Positions 20,828-31,684 are shown, counted from the first letter of the stretch. The stretch is 64,000 nucleotides of DNA from Elephas maximus indicus (GCF_024166365.1 NC_064822.1:148620823-148684822); one strand, 5' to 3'. Numbers and translations: made by a program. Notes: generated by a model from the sequence alone, not told the origin.

Positions 20828-22445
20828 AGTAATGTAACAGCCTACATAATTTCCTCTAGGGCCAGATCCTTGTCAAAGCTCAGAGCAAAACTGTTTTGCC
20901 AGCAATTTCTGAGCATTGATTGTGTCCTTAAATCTGGCCTGCTTCTATAAGTTGTGAGGATGATGGAAGGAAGGAATTTTTCAGGGGCACTCTGTGCCTC
21001 CTAAATTGTACTACTTACTTTGAGCTTAGATAAGAAAAGTAGACTCCAAAAATAAAACATAGAGTATCCCCCCGACCCCTGGTAGATCCCTGAAAAACAA
21101 TTGCTCCATATCTGAGAGGTTTAAAATCAGGGCTGATAAATGCAGAATTTTATTTGACGTGGTCTATGCAAACAATACTATCCATGTGTCCAGATTAATG
21201 AAAAAAGAGGCTCTGTTAAGATAATTTTAATTCCTCAGGAACTGTTCATCTCATTTCCAACATCATTTTGATTAAAATAAGGACATTCTTCATATGACAT
21301 TAAGTGTAATTATTAATTTTTTTTCTTTTAGAATGTGGATAGATCTTTGGTCGTATTATTCTGAGAAACCTGGACTAAAAATCAAGCTGTTATCATGTCA
21401 GAATTTTTTTTTTTAACAGAAACTCTTCCATTTCTCATTTGTACATACCAAAATGCAAATAACTGAAAACCTGCTAAAGAGCACTACTTTACATCGCACG
21501 ATTCAGTGTGATGCCAAGGGAATAACTGAATGTAAAATTTAAACAGTGCTTTAAAGCCCATGGAAACACGTTTTCTTCTACAAAAGTCTTGAAAGTAGCC
21601 ATAAGGAGACAAATTACTGAACATCAGTGTATTATCATTTGAAAAATGTGATGTGAGGTTAAATGTTATTTCTTTTTGAGATTAACAATTCTTTCTCCCC
21701 ACCCCTTGCCTTTGAAGCTTATTCTCTCATAAACCTAGAGTATATTGTTTATATTATTTAGCTTACAGAACTAGTTACTTGTTGGAATGAAGCATAAATC
21801 ACAGTATGAAATAGCTTTTACTTGGCCAATCCAGGAAAAAAAAAAAAAAAGAGGGAGAGAGAGAGAAAGAGACAATGAATGTCTTTATTTTATTTTATTC
21901 TGGGCTGGTGAAAGTTAAATGTAATAATGCCTCTAGCTTAAATGATTAGACACAGATTGCATTGGAAAGTCAGAGGATAAAATTAATGGAAAGCACATTT
22001 CATTTTTAGGGGATTTCTATGTCTAAATGTTAATGTACTTTAACAATGAACTGTGTAAGCACATAGATATATAAAAACATACTATTTTTGCAATTGTGGT
22101 GGCTGAGTGGGCATGGAAGGTCATCTGTGGAGATTATACAAATCCCCAGTTGAGTATGAGTATGTGTAAGAAGGTGAGTTGTACCTGTGAACTGAACAGT
22201 GGTAAAAAGATGAAGACCCATTAATTTAGAAAACAGACAATAAGCTAGTCTACTTAAAAGTAATTAATCAAATAGCAAGTGTCAGGAAATAGACCTTTGC
22301 TTCTCCCTGCCTACCTCACCCATGCCCATGAAAGGGCTCAATTTTCTGAGGATTACAGTTTAATCTATGGTAATCTAGGTCATGGAAAGTGAAAGGATAG
22401 GTAACATTACTTAGAGCATTTGACTTTCTAAAAAAAATGCTTATA
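20828..22445. other. Unassigned AT-rich sequence
   Basis: No gene recognised. Contains an A run followed by a GA repeat (annotated), and a T run at about 21406-21414. Confidence 0.5.
21836..21876. repeat. A-run plus (GA)n
   Basis: A run of A bases passes into 'gagggagagagagagaaaga'. Simple repeat; it might be the remnant tail of a lost retroelement, but nothing upstream supports that. Confidence 0.85.
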
Positions 22446-22612
22446 AACCAAAAAACCAAACGCGTTGCCTTTGAGTTGATTCCAACACATAGCGACCCTA
22501 CAGCGCAGAGTAGAACTGCACCACAGGGTTTCCAAGGAGCGACTGGTGTATTCAAACTGCCTACCTTTTAGTTAGCAGCCAAGCTTTTGACCACTGAATC
22601 ACCAGGACTCCA
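22446..22612 (-). mobile_element. AfroSINE, short form
   Basis: 'aaccaaaaaaccaaacgcgt', 'tgattccaacacatagcgac', 'gcaccacagggtttccaagg', 'ttttagttagcagccaagct', 'aatcaccaggactcca'. Complete reverse-oriented copy. Confidence 0.93.
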
Positions 22613-23744
22613 GAGGTGTTCATATCTAGGGCAAAATAGTGAACTGTGTTTAGAGAGATCATGATTTATGTTATTTTGCTGGGACTGAACTTTAATAAAT
22701 TACAGGTTTTAGTGCTCATATCTTAATAGAGACACCTCATTAGGCAATTTGGTGTGCCTAAAATGTACAATGACTAACACTGTTATTGCCTTCAAAATTA
22801 AACATAAACCCTATGAGATATTCATCTAAACAGACTTAATCACAGTTTAATTACTATATAGCAAGGCACGTCCATTACAAAATTCAGACCCATATTGGCC
22901 ATATAATAGATTACAAATACAGTGTGATCATGCAAGACTGGAGGTGTTTGAGAAAAGATTTTAGGAAAGATTCTTAGGTTAGTTGTGATGGAGAGAAACC
23001 ATCTACCTTTAAAAATTTGAATCTTAATTTTCTAGGCTCTTGCTTTTTCTAGTTTGATGATCAATGAGTTAAGAACCAACTGCTCTATTGGCTTTCAAGA
23101 TACAAACAGAAATGTGTGGCCATGTATTCTGACCCTTTCAGGTTCAACAATTGCATATCTAAAAGCTCTCTTTCATGACATCAAAATAAAAAGAAATTAA
23201 CCAAAACATTTTTGCCCCTCATTACTTTAAAGGGAAAATTTCTTAAGAGAAATTCCCCACGGGAGAGAATCTGCTCTCACCTTTTCAAGATCACTTTCAA
23301 TTCTTCTCTAGCCTGTCAATGGTTTGAGAGAATCATTTTCTTCGAACAATAAAGCTGTTGGATAAGAAGTCTCTCTCTTTTTAGGACATAGGTTTAAATA
23401 TGTTTAAGCTTGGGTTGATTTATCAAAAATTATTTTGAATTGTAATTTTCTTATGAAACAGTTTTGAGTTTAGCCCATGCTTTCAGTTTTAATTCTACAA
23501 ATGTTTATACAGCGCGTAATGTTTCTTAAACACTGTCCTCAACCTTACTTACTCTATGAGGGTTACCATTTCCAGAAGCTTATGCAAAAAGAGAATTCCA
23601 GCACCAAAGGGCAAGGACATTGCTCCAAAACTCCATATTGCTTTGTGTATACAATCCAAATTTCTTATATGGAAGTACAATTTACACTCCAGTCTCTCCC
23701 CATGTCTACTTTCTGATGTTCCTCCCTCATTTTTCTTCCTCTTT
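22613..23744. other. Unassigned sequence
   Basis: No gene or repeat recognised. Overlapping plus-strand open frames at 23477-23814 run in all three frames, the mark of a stop-poor pyrimidine-rich stretch rather than of a gene. Confidence 0.5.
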
Positions 23745-24057
23745 GCCCTCTGAAGTTTTCCCTGAAACCTCCAGATTGATCATCTCCTTTTATTACAGGC
23801 TTCGTTTGATCTAACCCATTACCTGGAAAAATTCTACCTTCCGTTTAAGGACCAGATTAGGTAATACATTTTTTGAAACCTTCTCTCACATCCTCAGGGA
23901 ATGTTCGTTGTCCCATTCTCTAACTTCCGAAAATTTATTACTTAACATCACTATAGTACTATTTACCATATTGTGTTACTATTCAAGAATATACAACTCT
24001 GTCTTTTCTCTAGAGCTAGGACCCTGTTATTAATCTTCATAAATTCAGTATTTAGTA
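23745..24057 (+). mobile_element. L2 LINE, 3' end
   Basis: 'tttgaaaccttctctcacat', 'acttaacatcactatagtac', 'tagagctaggaccctgttat' and 'cataaattcagtatttagta' follow the L2 3' end order. It is cut at its end by the RTE that begins at 24065. Confidence 0.55.
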
Positions 24058-24064
24058 GTACTTG

Positions 24065-26558
24065 TTGTTGTTGTTGTTGTTAGGTGCTGTCAACTCAGCG
24101 CCAGCTCATAGCCACCGTATGTACAACAGAAGGAAACACTGCCAGGTCCCGCGCCATCCTCACAATCATTGGTATGCTTGAGCCCATTGTTGCAGCCACT
24201 GTGTCAATTCATTTCATTGAGGGTTTTCCTTTTTTTTACTTACCCTCTACTTTACCATGGTGTCCTCCTCCAGGGACTGATTACTCCTGATAATGTGTCC
24301 AAAGTATGTGAGATTAGTATTGCCATCCTTGCTTCAAAGGAGCATTCTGGCTATACCTCTTCTAAGCCAGATCTGTTCCTTCTTCTGGCAGTCCATGGTA
24401 TATTCAATTTTCTTTGCCAACATCACAATTCAAAGGTGTCAGTTCTTCTTTGGCCTTCCTTATTCATTGTCAAACTTTTCCATGCACATGAGGCAATTGA
24501 AAACACCATGGCTTGTGTTAGGCACATCTTACTCCTTAAGGAGATATCTAAGATTTTCAACACTTTAAAAAGGTCTTTTGCAGCAGATTTGCCAATCCAA
24601 TGCATCTTTTGATTTCTTGACTGCTGTTTCTATGGGTGTTGAACGTAGATCCAAGTAAAATGAAATCCTTGACAACTTCAATCTTTTTGCCATTTATTAT
24701 GATGATGCTTATTGGTCCAGTCGTGAGGATTTTTGTTTCTTTTTGTTAAGGTGCACAACTATACTGAAGGCTATGGTCTTTGATCTTCCTCAGTAGGTGC
24801 TTCAAGTCCTCTTCACTTTCAGCAAGCAAGGTTCTGTCATCTGCATAAGGCAGGTCATTAATGAGTCCTCCTCCAGTCCTGATGCACTGTTGCTCTTCAG
24901 TTAGCCCAGATTCTTGCATTATTTGCTCAGCATACAGATTGTATGGTGAATATAGTATTCATAATAGGTATGGTGAAATGATAAAACCCTGACACACACC
25001 TTTCCTGATTTTAAACCATTCAGTATCCCATTGTTCTGTTCAAACAACTGCTTCTTTGTCTAGGTACAATTCCTCAAGAGCACAATTGAGTGTTCCGGAA
25101 TTCCCATTCTTCACATTATTATCCGTAATTCTTTATGCTCCACACAGTCGAATGCCTTTGCATAGTCAATAAAACAAAGGTAAACATTTTTCTGGCATTC
25201 TCTGCTTTCAGCCAGGATCCATCTGACATCAGCAGTGATATCTCGGGTTCCACATCCTCCTCTGAATCTGGCTTGAATTTCTGGCAGTCCTCTGTTGATA
25301 TACTGCTGCAGCTACTTTTGAATGATCTTCAGAAAAATTTTACTTGTGTGTGATATTAATGATATTGTTTGATAATTTCAACATCCTGTGGGATCAACAT
25401 TCTTGGGAATAGGCACAAATATAAATCTCTTCCAGCTGGTTGGCCAGGTACCTGTCTGGCAAATTTCTTGGCATAGATGAGTGAGCACTTACAGCACTGC
25501 AACCATTTATTGATACACCTGAACTGGTATTCTGTCAATTCCTGGAGCTTTGTTTTTTGTCAATGCCTTCAGTGCAGCTTGGACTTCTTCTTTCACTACC
25601 GTCGGTTCCCGAGCATATGCTGAAATGGTTGAAAGTTGGCCAATTCTTCTTGGTATAGTGACTCTGTGTATTCCTTCCATGTTCTTTTGATGCTTCCTGC
25701 ATCATTTAATATTTTGTCCACAGAATCCTTCAATATTGCAACTCAGCTCTTGAAGTTTTTCTTTAGTTCTTTCAGCTTGAGAAATGCAGAGCATGTTCTT
25801 CCCTTTTGGTTTTCTAATTCCAGTTCTTTGCACATGTCATTATAATATTTTACTTTGTCTTCTCGAGCTGCCCTTCACTTCATCACTTCTTTTTTCTTTA
25901 GCTACTGGACATTCAAGAGCAAGTTTCAGAGTCTCTTCTTACATCCATTTTGGCCTTTTCTTTCTTTCCTGTCTTTTTAATGACCTCTTGCTTTCTTCAT
26001 GTGTGATGTCCTTGATGTCATCCCACAACTTGTTTGGCTTTTGATCATTAGTGTTAAATGTGTCAAATCTATTTCTGAGATGGCCTTTAAATTCACATGA
26101 GATCTACCCAAGGTCATACTTTGGCTCACTTGGACTGGTTCTAATTTTCTTCAGCTTTAGCCCAAACATGTAAATGAGCAGTTGATGTTCTGTTCCACAG
26201 TCAGCCCCAGGCCTTGTTCTGACTGATGATGTTGAGCTTTTCTATCATCTCTTTCCACAGATGTAGTCAATTTGATTCCTGTGTATTCCACCTGGAGAGG
26301 TCCACATGTATTGTCACCATTTGTTGGTGAAAAAAGATATTTGCAATGAACGAGTTGTTGGTCTTGCACAATTCTATCATGTACAATTCTATCTCCAGCA
26401 TTTTTTCATCAGCAAGGTCATATTTTCCAACTACAGACCCTTCTACTTTATTTCCAACTTTTGCATTCCAATCACCAGTAATATTAATGTATCCTAATTG
26501 CATATTCGATCAACTTCAGACTGCAGAAGTTGGTAAAAATCGTCAGTTTCTTCATACT
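24065..26558 (-). mobile_element. RTE LINE, 2.5 kb, 5'-truncated, intact YADD codons
   Basis: Longest continuous RTE copy in the window. On the minus strand it runs from the endonuclease domain ('GDWNAKVGNK' frame at about 26450-26480) through reverse transcriptase to the shared 3' tail ('gttgttgttaggtgctgtca' at the left). The RT catalytic motif YADD is encoded at 24836-24847 and is intact. The N-terminal half of the endonuclease is missing, and the frame is broken many times, so it cannot make a working protein. 'gtacttg' flanks it at 24058-24064 and 26559-26565, a likely target-site duplication. Confidence 0.93.
26267..26503 (-). pseudogene. RTE endonuclease C-terminal remnant
   Basis: A 78-codon frame that contains 'GDWNAKVGNK', the Asp/Asn metal-site block of an APE-type endonuclease. 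In the last residues the frame moves off the family sequence near the 'TWTSP' block. It is part of the 24065-26558 RTE and not an independent gene. Confidence 0.8.
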
Positions 26559-26664
26559 GTACTTGCTACAGTATTATCCAAAAGATGTTGAGATTGAAGA
26601 TGAGATTTGTTCCACAGTCTAGTGGAAAAGACAAGCATGAAAAACAACTACAAAATTATAATGC

Positions 26665-26935
26665 AGAGATGAATGCTAATTTTTTATTAAGTCCTTATTC
26701 TGTACCACATACAGTCTAAAATCTTCTTAGAAATAATCACATTAAATTTTCATGACAATCTTAGAAGCAGATGTTACCATTATTCTCATTTTTACATATG
26801 TGAAAAATAAAATGTACAAGCTTAAAATTACTTGACCAAAGCCATATAAGTGGTCGTTGATAGAGCTAGCATTTGAACTCAAGTGGCTGATTCCAGAGCC
26901 CGGGCACTGTGCTGTGCCATCTGCTATGTGATCAG
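26665..26935 (-). mobile_element. MIR SINE
   Basis: Reverse-oriented MIR with recognisable order: 'aataatcacattaaattttc', 'tcttagaagcagatgttacc', 'ttgaccaaagccatataagt', 'agcatttgaactcaagtgg', 'ttccagagcccgggcactgt'. Nearly full length. Confidence 0.85.
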
Positions 26936-27344
26936 TTCTGTAATGGAAATATGATAAACAGATTTTGAAAGAGTGGGAATGGCAAGAAGAAGGGAAGACC
27001 GAGTGAGGATAACAGAGCATAGATGATACTTGACCTGGGCCTTTTTAAGATTTTCTCAGTCTGCAAAGAAGTAAACAATTTCCCAGGCAGAAAGAACAGC
27101 ATGAACAAAGGCCTGAATCCCTAAAAAACACTTAGCAGAGAAAAAGTGTCTTTTGGAAGAAAGAGCCAAAGAAGTAGTGGTTAGAATGTGAAGAAAAGAA
27201 AAAGGGAATAGTCACTATTCTTTGAAGAATTTCTGTCTGTGGCAAGGTAGAATGAAGACAAACTTAAAAAGTACATGTGTTCTTGGATCTTTCTCTCTGT
27301 AAAGGAAGTTTTGCTATGTTTATTTGAAAACATGTATGGTACTA
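26936..27344. other. Unassigned sequence
   Basis: Words such as 'aacagcatgaacaaaggcct' (27098-27117) resemble an L2-associated block but no longer alignment is visible to me. No gene. Confidence 0.4.
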
Positions 27345-27502
27345 TTAGGTAAGGTCCACTGATTGCCTGCTGTGTCAGGCAGTGTGCTAAGCATTTACAT
27401 GTATTTGAACCCAATTAGGTAGACACTGCCATCATTCATTTTAAAGATGAAGTGAACGAAATGTGTGAAGAATTCAGGGATGGATTACCCAATAAGCTAG
27501 GC
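27345..27502 (-). mobile_element. MIR SINE
   Basis: 'cctgctgtgtcaggcagtgt', 'gctaagcatttacatgtatt', 'aattaggtagacactgccat', 'cattttaaagatgaagtg' is the reverse complement of the MIR 3' half. Confidence 0.75.
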
Positions 27503-27505
27503 ACA

Positions 27506-27606
27506 AAAAAAAAAAAAAAAAAAAACCCAGTGCCGTCGAGTCGATTCCGACTCATAGTGGCCCTATAGGGCAGAGTAGAACTGCCCCATAGAGTTTCCAA
27601 GGACAT
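27506..27606 (-). mobile_element. AfroSINE, 5'-truncated, young
   Basis: A 21-base A tail followed by 'cccagtgccgtcgagtcgat', 'tccgactcatagtggcccta', 'ctgccccatagagtttccaa'. The head is missing. Two CpGs remain in 'gccgtcgagtcg', which suggests a young copy. Confidence 0.92.
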
Positions 27607-27690
27607 GCACAGGCTTAATTGTATTTATTTAGATGTGGTGAAAACCAGGTGAAATTGTGCACTACAAAATAGTAAGTAAGCACAATCAAG

Positions 27691-28087
27691 CCTATTGACT
27701 ATCCTGTTATCCAACATTTTGCATTTATGACGATAGTGAAAAATCTATAATCCAACTCTTTTGCACATTATTGATGTATGTCTGGCAGTAATGAACACTG
27801 AGGTGCAAGGCAAGAGTAATGCTGGCTGTGATGGTTAAGTTTATGCGTCACCTTGGCTGGCCAAGATTCTCAGTGGTTTGGCAATTATGTAATAATGTAA
27901 TTTGACAGTTACGTAACACTGTAATTCGACAGTTATGTAACACTGTAATTTGACAGTTATGTAATGATTTAGTGAGCCTCCATTTTGTGATCTGATGTGA
28001 CCATTCTTCATTTTCACATAATGCTGATTTCTGCATAACAACTGGTCTTTGGAACCTAACCATGTTGATAAGTGAATAGTGGGTGTA
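27691..28087 (+). repeat. Unnamed repeat, left inverted arm (397 bp)
   Basis: This block is repeated in reverse complement at 28824-29170. Landmarks in order: 'ttatccaacattttgcattt', 'gtaatgctggctgtgatggt', 'caccttggctggccaagatt', the 24-bp units at 27873-27968, 'ctccattttgtgatctgatg' and 'ctggtctttggaacctaacc'. It has no coding frame I recognise. The middle section also matches the end of the LTR at 31150. I cannot name the family. Confidence 0.85.
27873..27968 (+). repeat. 24-bp tandem repeat, four units
   Basis: Four consecutive 24-base units start at 27873, 27897, 27921 and 27945. The last three begin 'gtaatt(t/c)gacagtta' and differ by one to five bases; the first is more diverged. They lie within the left arm of the inverted repeat. 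Because 24 is a multiple of 3, open frames through them show an 8-residue period. Confidence 0.95.
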
Positions 28088-28089
28088 CT

Positions 28090-28207
28090 AGCTCATAGAA
28101 TCATCACCACACCCTGTGAGCTAACTTCTCTCACTTTAAACTAGGTAATGTTTTACAGATAGAGGCAAAGCAATTTGTCCAAGGCCATATAGCTAGTTAT
28201 CTGTCTT
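28090..28207 (-). mobile_element. MIR SINE fragment, interrupted by AfroSINE
   Basis: 'ctcatagaatcatcaccaca', 'ccctgtgagctaacttctct', 'ttttacagatagaggcaaag', 'caaggccatatagctagtta' is the reverse complement of the MIR core. Confidence 0.75.
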
Positions 28208-28371
28208 AAAAAAAAAAAAACATAGCTGTCGAGTCGATTCCCACTCATAGCGACCCTATAGAACAGGGTAGAACTGCCCCCATAGAGTTCCAAAGGGGTG
28301 CCTGGTGGATTCAACCTACCCATCTTTGGGTTAGCAGCCATAGCACTTAATCGTTACTCCACCAGCGTTTC
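28208..28371 (-). mobile_element. AfroSINE, short form
   Basis: Short A run, 'catagctgtcgagtcgattc', 'ccactcatagcgaccctata', 'ctttgggttagcagccatag', 'actccaccagcgtttcc'. Flanks 'atctgtctta' (28199) and 'atctatctta' (28373) look like a target-site duplication with one change. Confidence 0.93.
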
Positions 28372-28379
28372 CATCTATC

Positions 28380-28823
28380 TTAAATACTGCTCTTAAAAAA
28401 GAGCTGAGATAAAGGAAAAGTAGACTATGAAACCAGCCATATATAGTCTATATAAATGGCAATTTAAAAAATCGTAAATAATTTTTGGTGGTTTAGAGAT
28501 CTATTTTTATCTTTCATACCTGGTAAAACTCTTAATTTATCCTGATCATTTTTCTTCATCTTGGTTCAACATCTCCAACCTGTACTATCTCATTAGTTGT
28601 CTTTTACAGATCCAAAGCCAATATGCTCTCTGCATATTTCATATGTGCTTTCTCCCTAAAACTGCTGCTTGAAGAATAGGATTTTGTTTACAATTTTCCA
28701 GATTTTAGGGCCTATTATTTCAATTGCATTTTCAGTTTTTGCTTCTAATTATTGCTGCTTAATTCTTTGCAGGGTAGGGATTGCAGGCAAATTTTCAAAT
28801 GCAAATACAGCTTCTGTGACTTC
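28380..28823. other. Unassigned loop sequence of the inverted repeat
   Basis: No gene or repeat recognised in this part of the spacer between the two inverted arms. Confidence 0.45.
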
Positions 28824-29170
28824 ACCCACTCCTCACTTATGGGTATGGTTAGGTTCCAAAGACCAGATCATTATAAGAAAGCTGGTGTTATACAAAAATG
28901 GAGGATGACCACATTAGATTACATAATGGAGGGTGACTATATCATTATATAAGTGCCAAATTATGTCATTACATAACTGCCAAACCACTGCCAATCATGG
29001 CCCAGCCAAGTTGACACATAGCCTTAACCATCATAGCCAGTGTTACTCTTGCCTCATACCTCGGCATTTGTTACTGCTGGATGTACATCGTTAAGGCTAA
29101 TATAATTTGATAGTAGATTTTTTACTATTGTCATAAATGGAAAATGTTGGATAGCAAGATAATCAATAAG
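28824..29170 (-). repeat. Unnamed repeat, right inverted arm (347 bp)
   Basis: Reverse complement of 27691-28087: 'cacttatgggtatggttagg', 'ttccaaagaccagatcatta', 'aaccactgccaatcatggcc', 'cagccaagttgacacatagc', 'aaaatgttggatagcaagat'. Where the left arm has four 24-bp units, this arm has only about two, which accounts for most of the length difference. Confidence 0.85.
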
Positions 29171-29817
29171 TGAGAAGTATGTATATTGGAGTAGGATGTT
29201 TTGCAGATCTCTGAAGTTCTAAGCAGGGAAAAATAATCTTTCGGGCAAGTTTTTCTCATTGTTCAAAATTTCTTCCTCTAATATGGTTGTTTCCTAGTTT
29301 GCTTCACAAGTGTTCCCATTTCAAAACAACTGTCTTCCCTTCTGTATTCAGTCCAGTTTGTTGAGCAATGTTTTCTTTTGTTTGAGAGTTACACATCTGG
29401 CAACATTGAATGTACTTTAATGTGCCTCTCTCTTAAGTATATCAGTCATTATATTTTGTGGTCACATCTTTTTTATGCACATGGGCCCTTTATTGAATAG
29501 CTGTGATCACTGAATTTTTATCGACAAAGTTGGTCCTAGTTGTTATGAATAATTTAGAAAATGGTTCCTTGGTAGAATTGTATTTGAACATTAATCGGTT
29601 TTCTGATACCCATAAATATATAAACAGGTCATTTAATAACTCTCAAAGGTGGGCTACTATAGAATAATGTGATAATTTAAAGAATATTAGAAAATCACTG
29701 ACCTTACAGGTCAAAACATGTTGGACATATAAGAACATTAGCTGTTTTCGTAATCTTGAAATTAATTTAGAATCTGCAGAAGCCTGAATGAACTACTTTA
29801 CCTCCTTTACAGCCCTT
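29171..29817. other. Unassigned sequence
   Basis: No gene or repeat recognised. Confidence 0.5.
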
Positions 29818-30420
29818 TTATTGGTTTCCCGTTGCTGGATAACAAATTACCACAAATTTAGCAACTAAAATAAACTGCATTTACTAGCTCACAGTTTATA
29901 TGACAGAAGTCCCACAAGATGTGACTGGGTTCTCTTCTCAGGGTATCATAAGGCTGAAATCAAGTTGCAGCCAGGCTCAGTTCTTCTCTGGAGGCTCTGG
30001 GGAAGAATCTGCTTCTAGGTTCATTTGGGTAGTTGGCAGAATCCAGTTCCTTGTGGTTGTAGAACTGGCATCCCTGTGTTATTACTGGCTGTTACTCCCA
30101 GCATCTAAGTCCTCTCTCAGAGCCTTTCCACATGGTCCTCTTCGTCTTCAAGCCAGCAATAGTACACCAAACCCTTCTCAGTTTTTGAATCACTCATGTC
30201 CACTTCTGCAACCAGACAGAAAACTCTGCATGTAAATGCTCATGTGATTATGTCAGGCCCACCTAGATAATCTTCCCTTGTTAAGGTTAACTGTGCCGTA
30301 TAATATAACCTAATCATCAGAGTGAAAGTCATCATATTCATTTTCCTGCTCATTATGCAAGGCTTGTATACCAGGGGCAGGAAATCTTGAGGACAGTTTA
30401 GAATTTTGCCTACCACAATT
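29818..30420 (+). mobile_element. MaLR (MLT1-type) LTR, long
   Basis: 'gttgctggataacaaattac', 'cacaaatttagcaactaaaa', 'cttctctggaggctctgggg', 'gaagaatctgcttctaggtt', 'gtcttcaagccagcaatag', 'caggcccacctagataatct', end 'ttttgcctaccaca'. About 600 bases with no internal viral region. A 111-codon open frame inside (29900-30235) is not a gene. Confidence 0.75.
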
Positions 30421-30491
30421 CCAAAATAGAAAATACCAACTTTAAATTTCAAAACATACAGTTTTTGTTCTTTCCTATGAGTAACTGAAAA

Positions 30492-30522
30492 GGAAACCTG
30501 GTGGCACAGTGGTTAAAGAAGT
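30492..30522 (+). mobile_element. AfroSINE head joined to RTE (chimera, SINE part)
   Basis: 'aaacctggtggcacagtggt' plus 'taaagaa' is the AfroSINE head (A-box side) and nothing more; the sequence then passes without a gap into RTE 3' sequence. See the next entry. Confidence 0.85.
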
Positions 30523-30806
30523 ATAGCAAGAATGCTCCTTAGAAGCGAGGATGGTGAGACTTTGTCTATGTCCTTTGGACATGTTATCAGGAGGGACCAG
30601 TCCGTGGAGAAGGACATCATGCTTGGTAGCAGAGGGTCAACAAAGGAAAGAAGGCCCTCAATGAGACAGATTGACACAGTGGCTGCAACAATGGGCTCAA
30701 ACACGATCGTGAGGATGGTGCAGGACCAGGCAGTGTTTCATTTTGTTGTATGTAGGGTCACTATGAGTCAGAACTGACTTGAGAGCACCTAACAATAAAA
30801 TGTGTG
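30523..30806 (+). mobile_element. RTE 3' end of the SINE-RTE chimera
   Basis: 'gcaagaatgctccttagaag', 'tttggacatgttatcaggag', 'ggaccagtccgtggagaagg', 'acatcatgcttggtagcaga', end 'gagcacctaacaataaaatg'. The junction lies in a shared 'gaag'. 'ctgaaaa' occurs before the SINE head (30485-30491) and after the RTE tail (30807-30813), so head and tail seem to have inserted as one unit. Confidence 0.88.
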
Positions 30807-30813
30807 CTGAAAA

Positions 30814-31149
30814 TTTTCTCCTATGACTTCTCTAATGATGGCAGGTAGTCATATTCTGACAATTTTTGGAGAGTTAAAATTTTAGGGCAAGCTAATGCTG
30901 AATAATATTTCTACGCATTGTTTTATGTGTACACATATGCATCCAATACATTGGTAGCACTTTTAGTAAATATTAATGATTAAGATGTGCTGACCTCCTG
31001 GCTACATGAAGGGTAAATATCTACAAAATCAAGAAAGGACTTTATCTATATTAGTAAAATCTATCATTGCCGGGTAGTCACATAAAATATATAAAGATGC
31101 TAAATAAAACACTTCACATGTCTCCTGAGTTTTTATAAACACTGTGCAG
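30814..31149. other. Unassigned sequence
   Basis: No gene or repeat recognised. Confidence 0.45.
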
Positions 31150-31288
31150 TGAGGCCTAAACTTAACAACATGTAAGAAAATTACATCAGATCACAAAATG
31201 GAGGCCAACCACACAATACTAGAAGTCATGGCCTAGCCAAATTGACACACATTTTTGGAGGACACAATTCAATCAGTAACAGACTTGA
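31150..31288 (+). mobile_element. ERVL/MaLR-type LTR, 3' end
   Basis: 'cttaacaacatgtaagaaaa', 'ttacatcagatcacaaaatg', 'gcctagccaaattgacacac', end 'gaggacacaattcaatcagt'. The ending is the usual one of MLT1-like LTRs ('gacacaattca...cataaca'). Its middle matches the module in the inverted arms at 27.7-29.2 kb. Confidence 0.65.
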
Positions 31289-31684
31289 GAAAACTTTATT
31301 CTATATGTGGCTATATATGGTTATCAAGATCATAAAGTGATATCTGGGATGTATGTTTCTATAAAAACTTTTTATTCAGACTGGGTCATTTATTCCTTAT
31401 ATTCTTATCAAAGATTCATGAATATACAAGTTGTTTCAGTTTTCAGAAAAGACAAAATATACATTTTATGCAATATTAATTAAAACACCATGATTCCAAG
31501 GAAATGATTTCTATAAATAGAGAAGTTTTGTATTAATCTGTGCAAAAAAGTAAAATTAGGAAGAAAGGTAAACATTAGAGAATGAGGTATAAACTGCCTA
31601 ATCAAAGAATAACAAAATGTAGCTTATTATTTCTCTTTTTCTATATGCATAATATTAAGAATTTGGTGTTTAGTAATCTGAGCT
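31289..31684. other. Unassigned sequence
   Basis: No gene or repeat recognised. Confidence 0.45.

Noticed and set aside
27873..27968. CRISPR-like array
   Set aside because: The 24-bp units are directly adjacent, with no spacers, and the context is a mammalian repeat.
27691..29170. One large palindromic DNA transposon with long terminal inverted repeats
   Set aside because: The spacer holds a MIR and an AfroSINE but no transposase remnant, and the arms differ in their tandem units; two separate opposite copies fit better.
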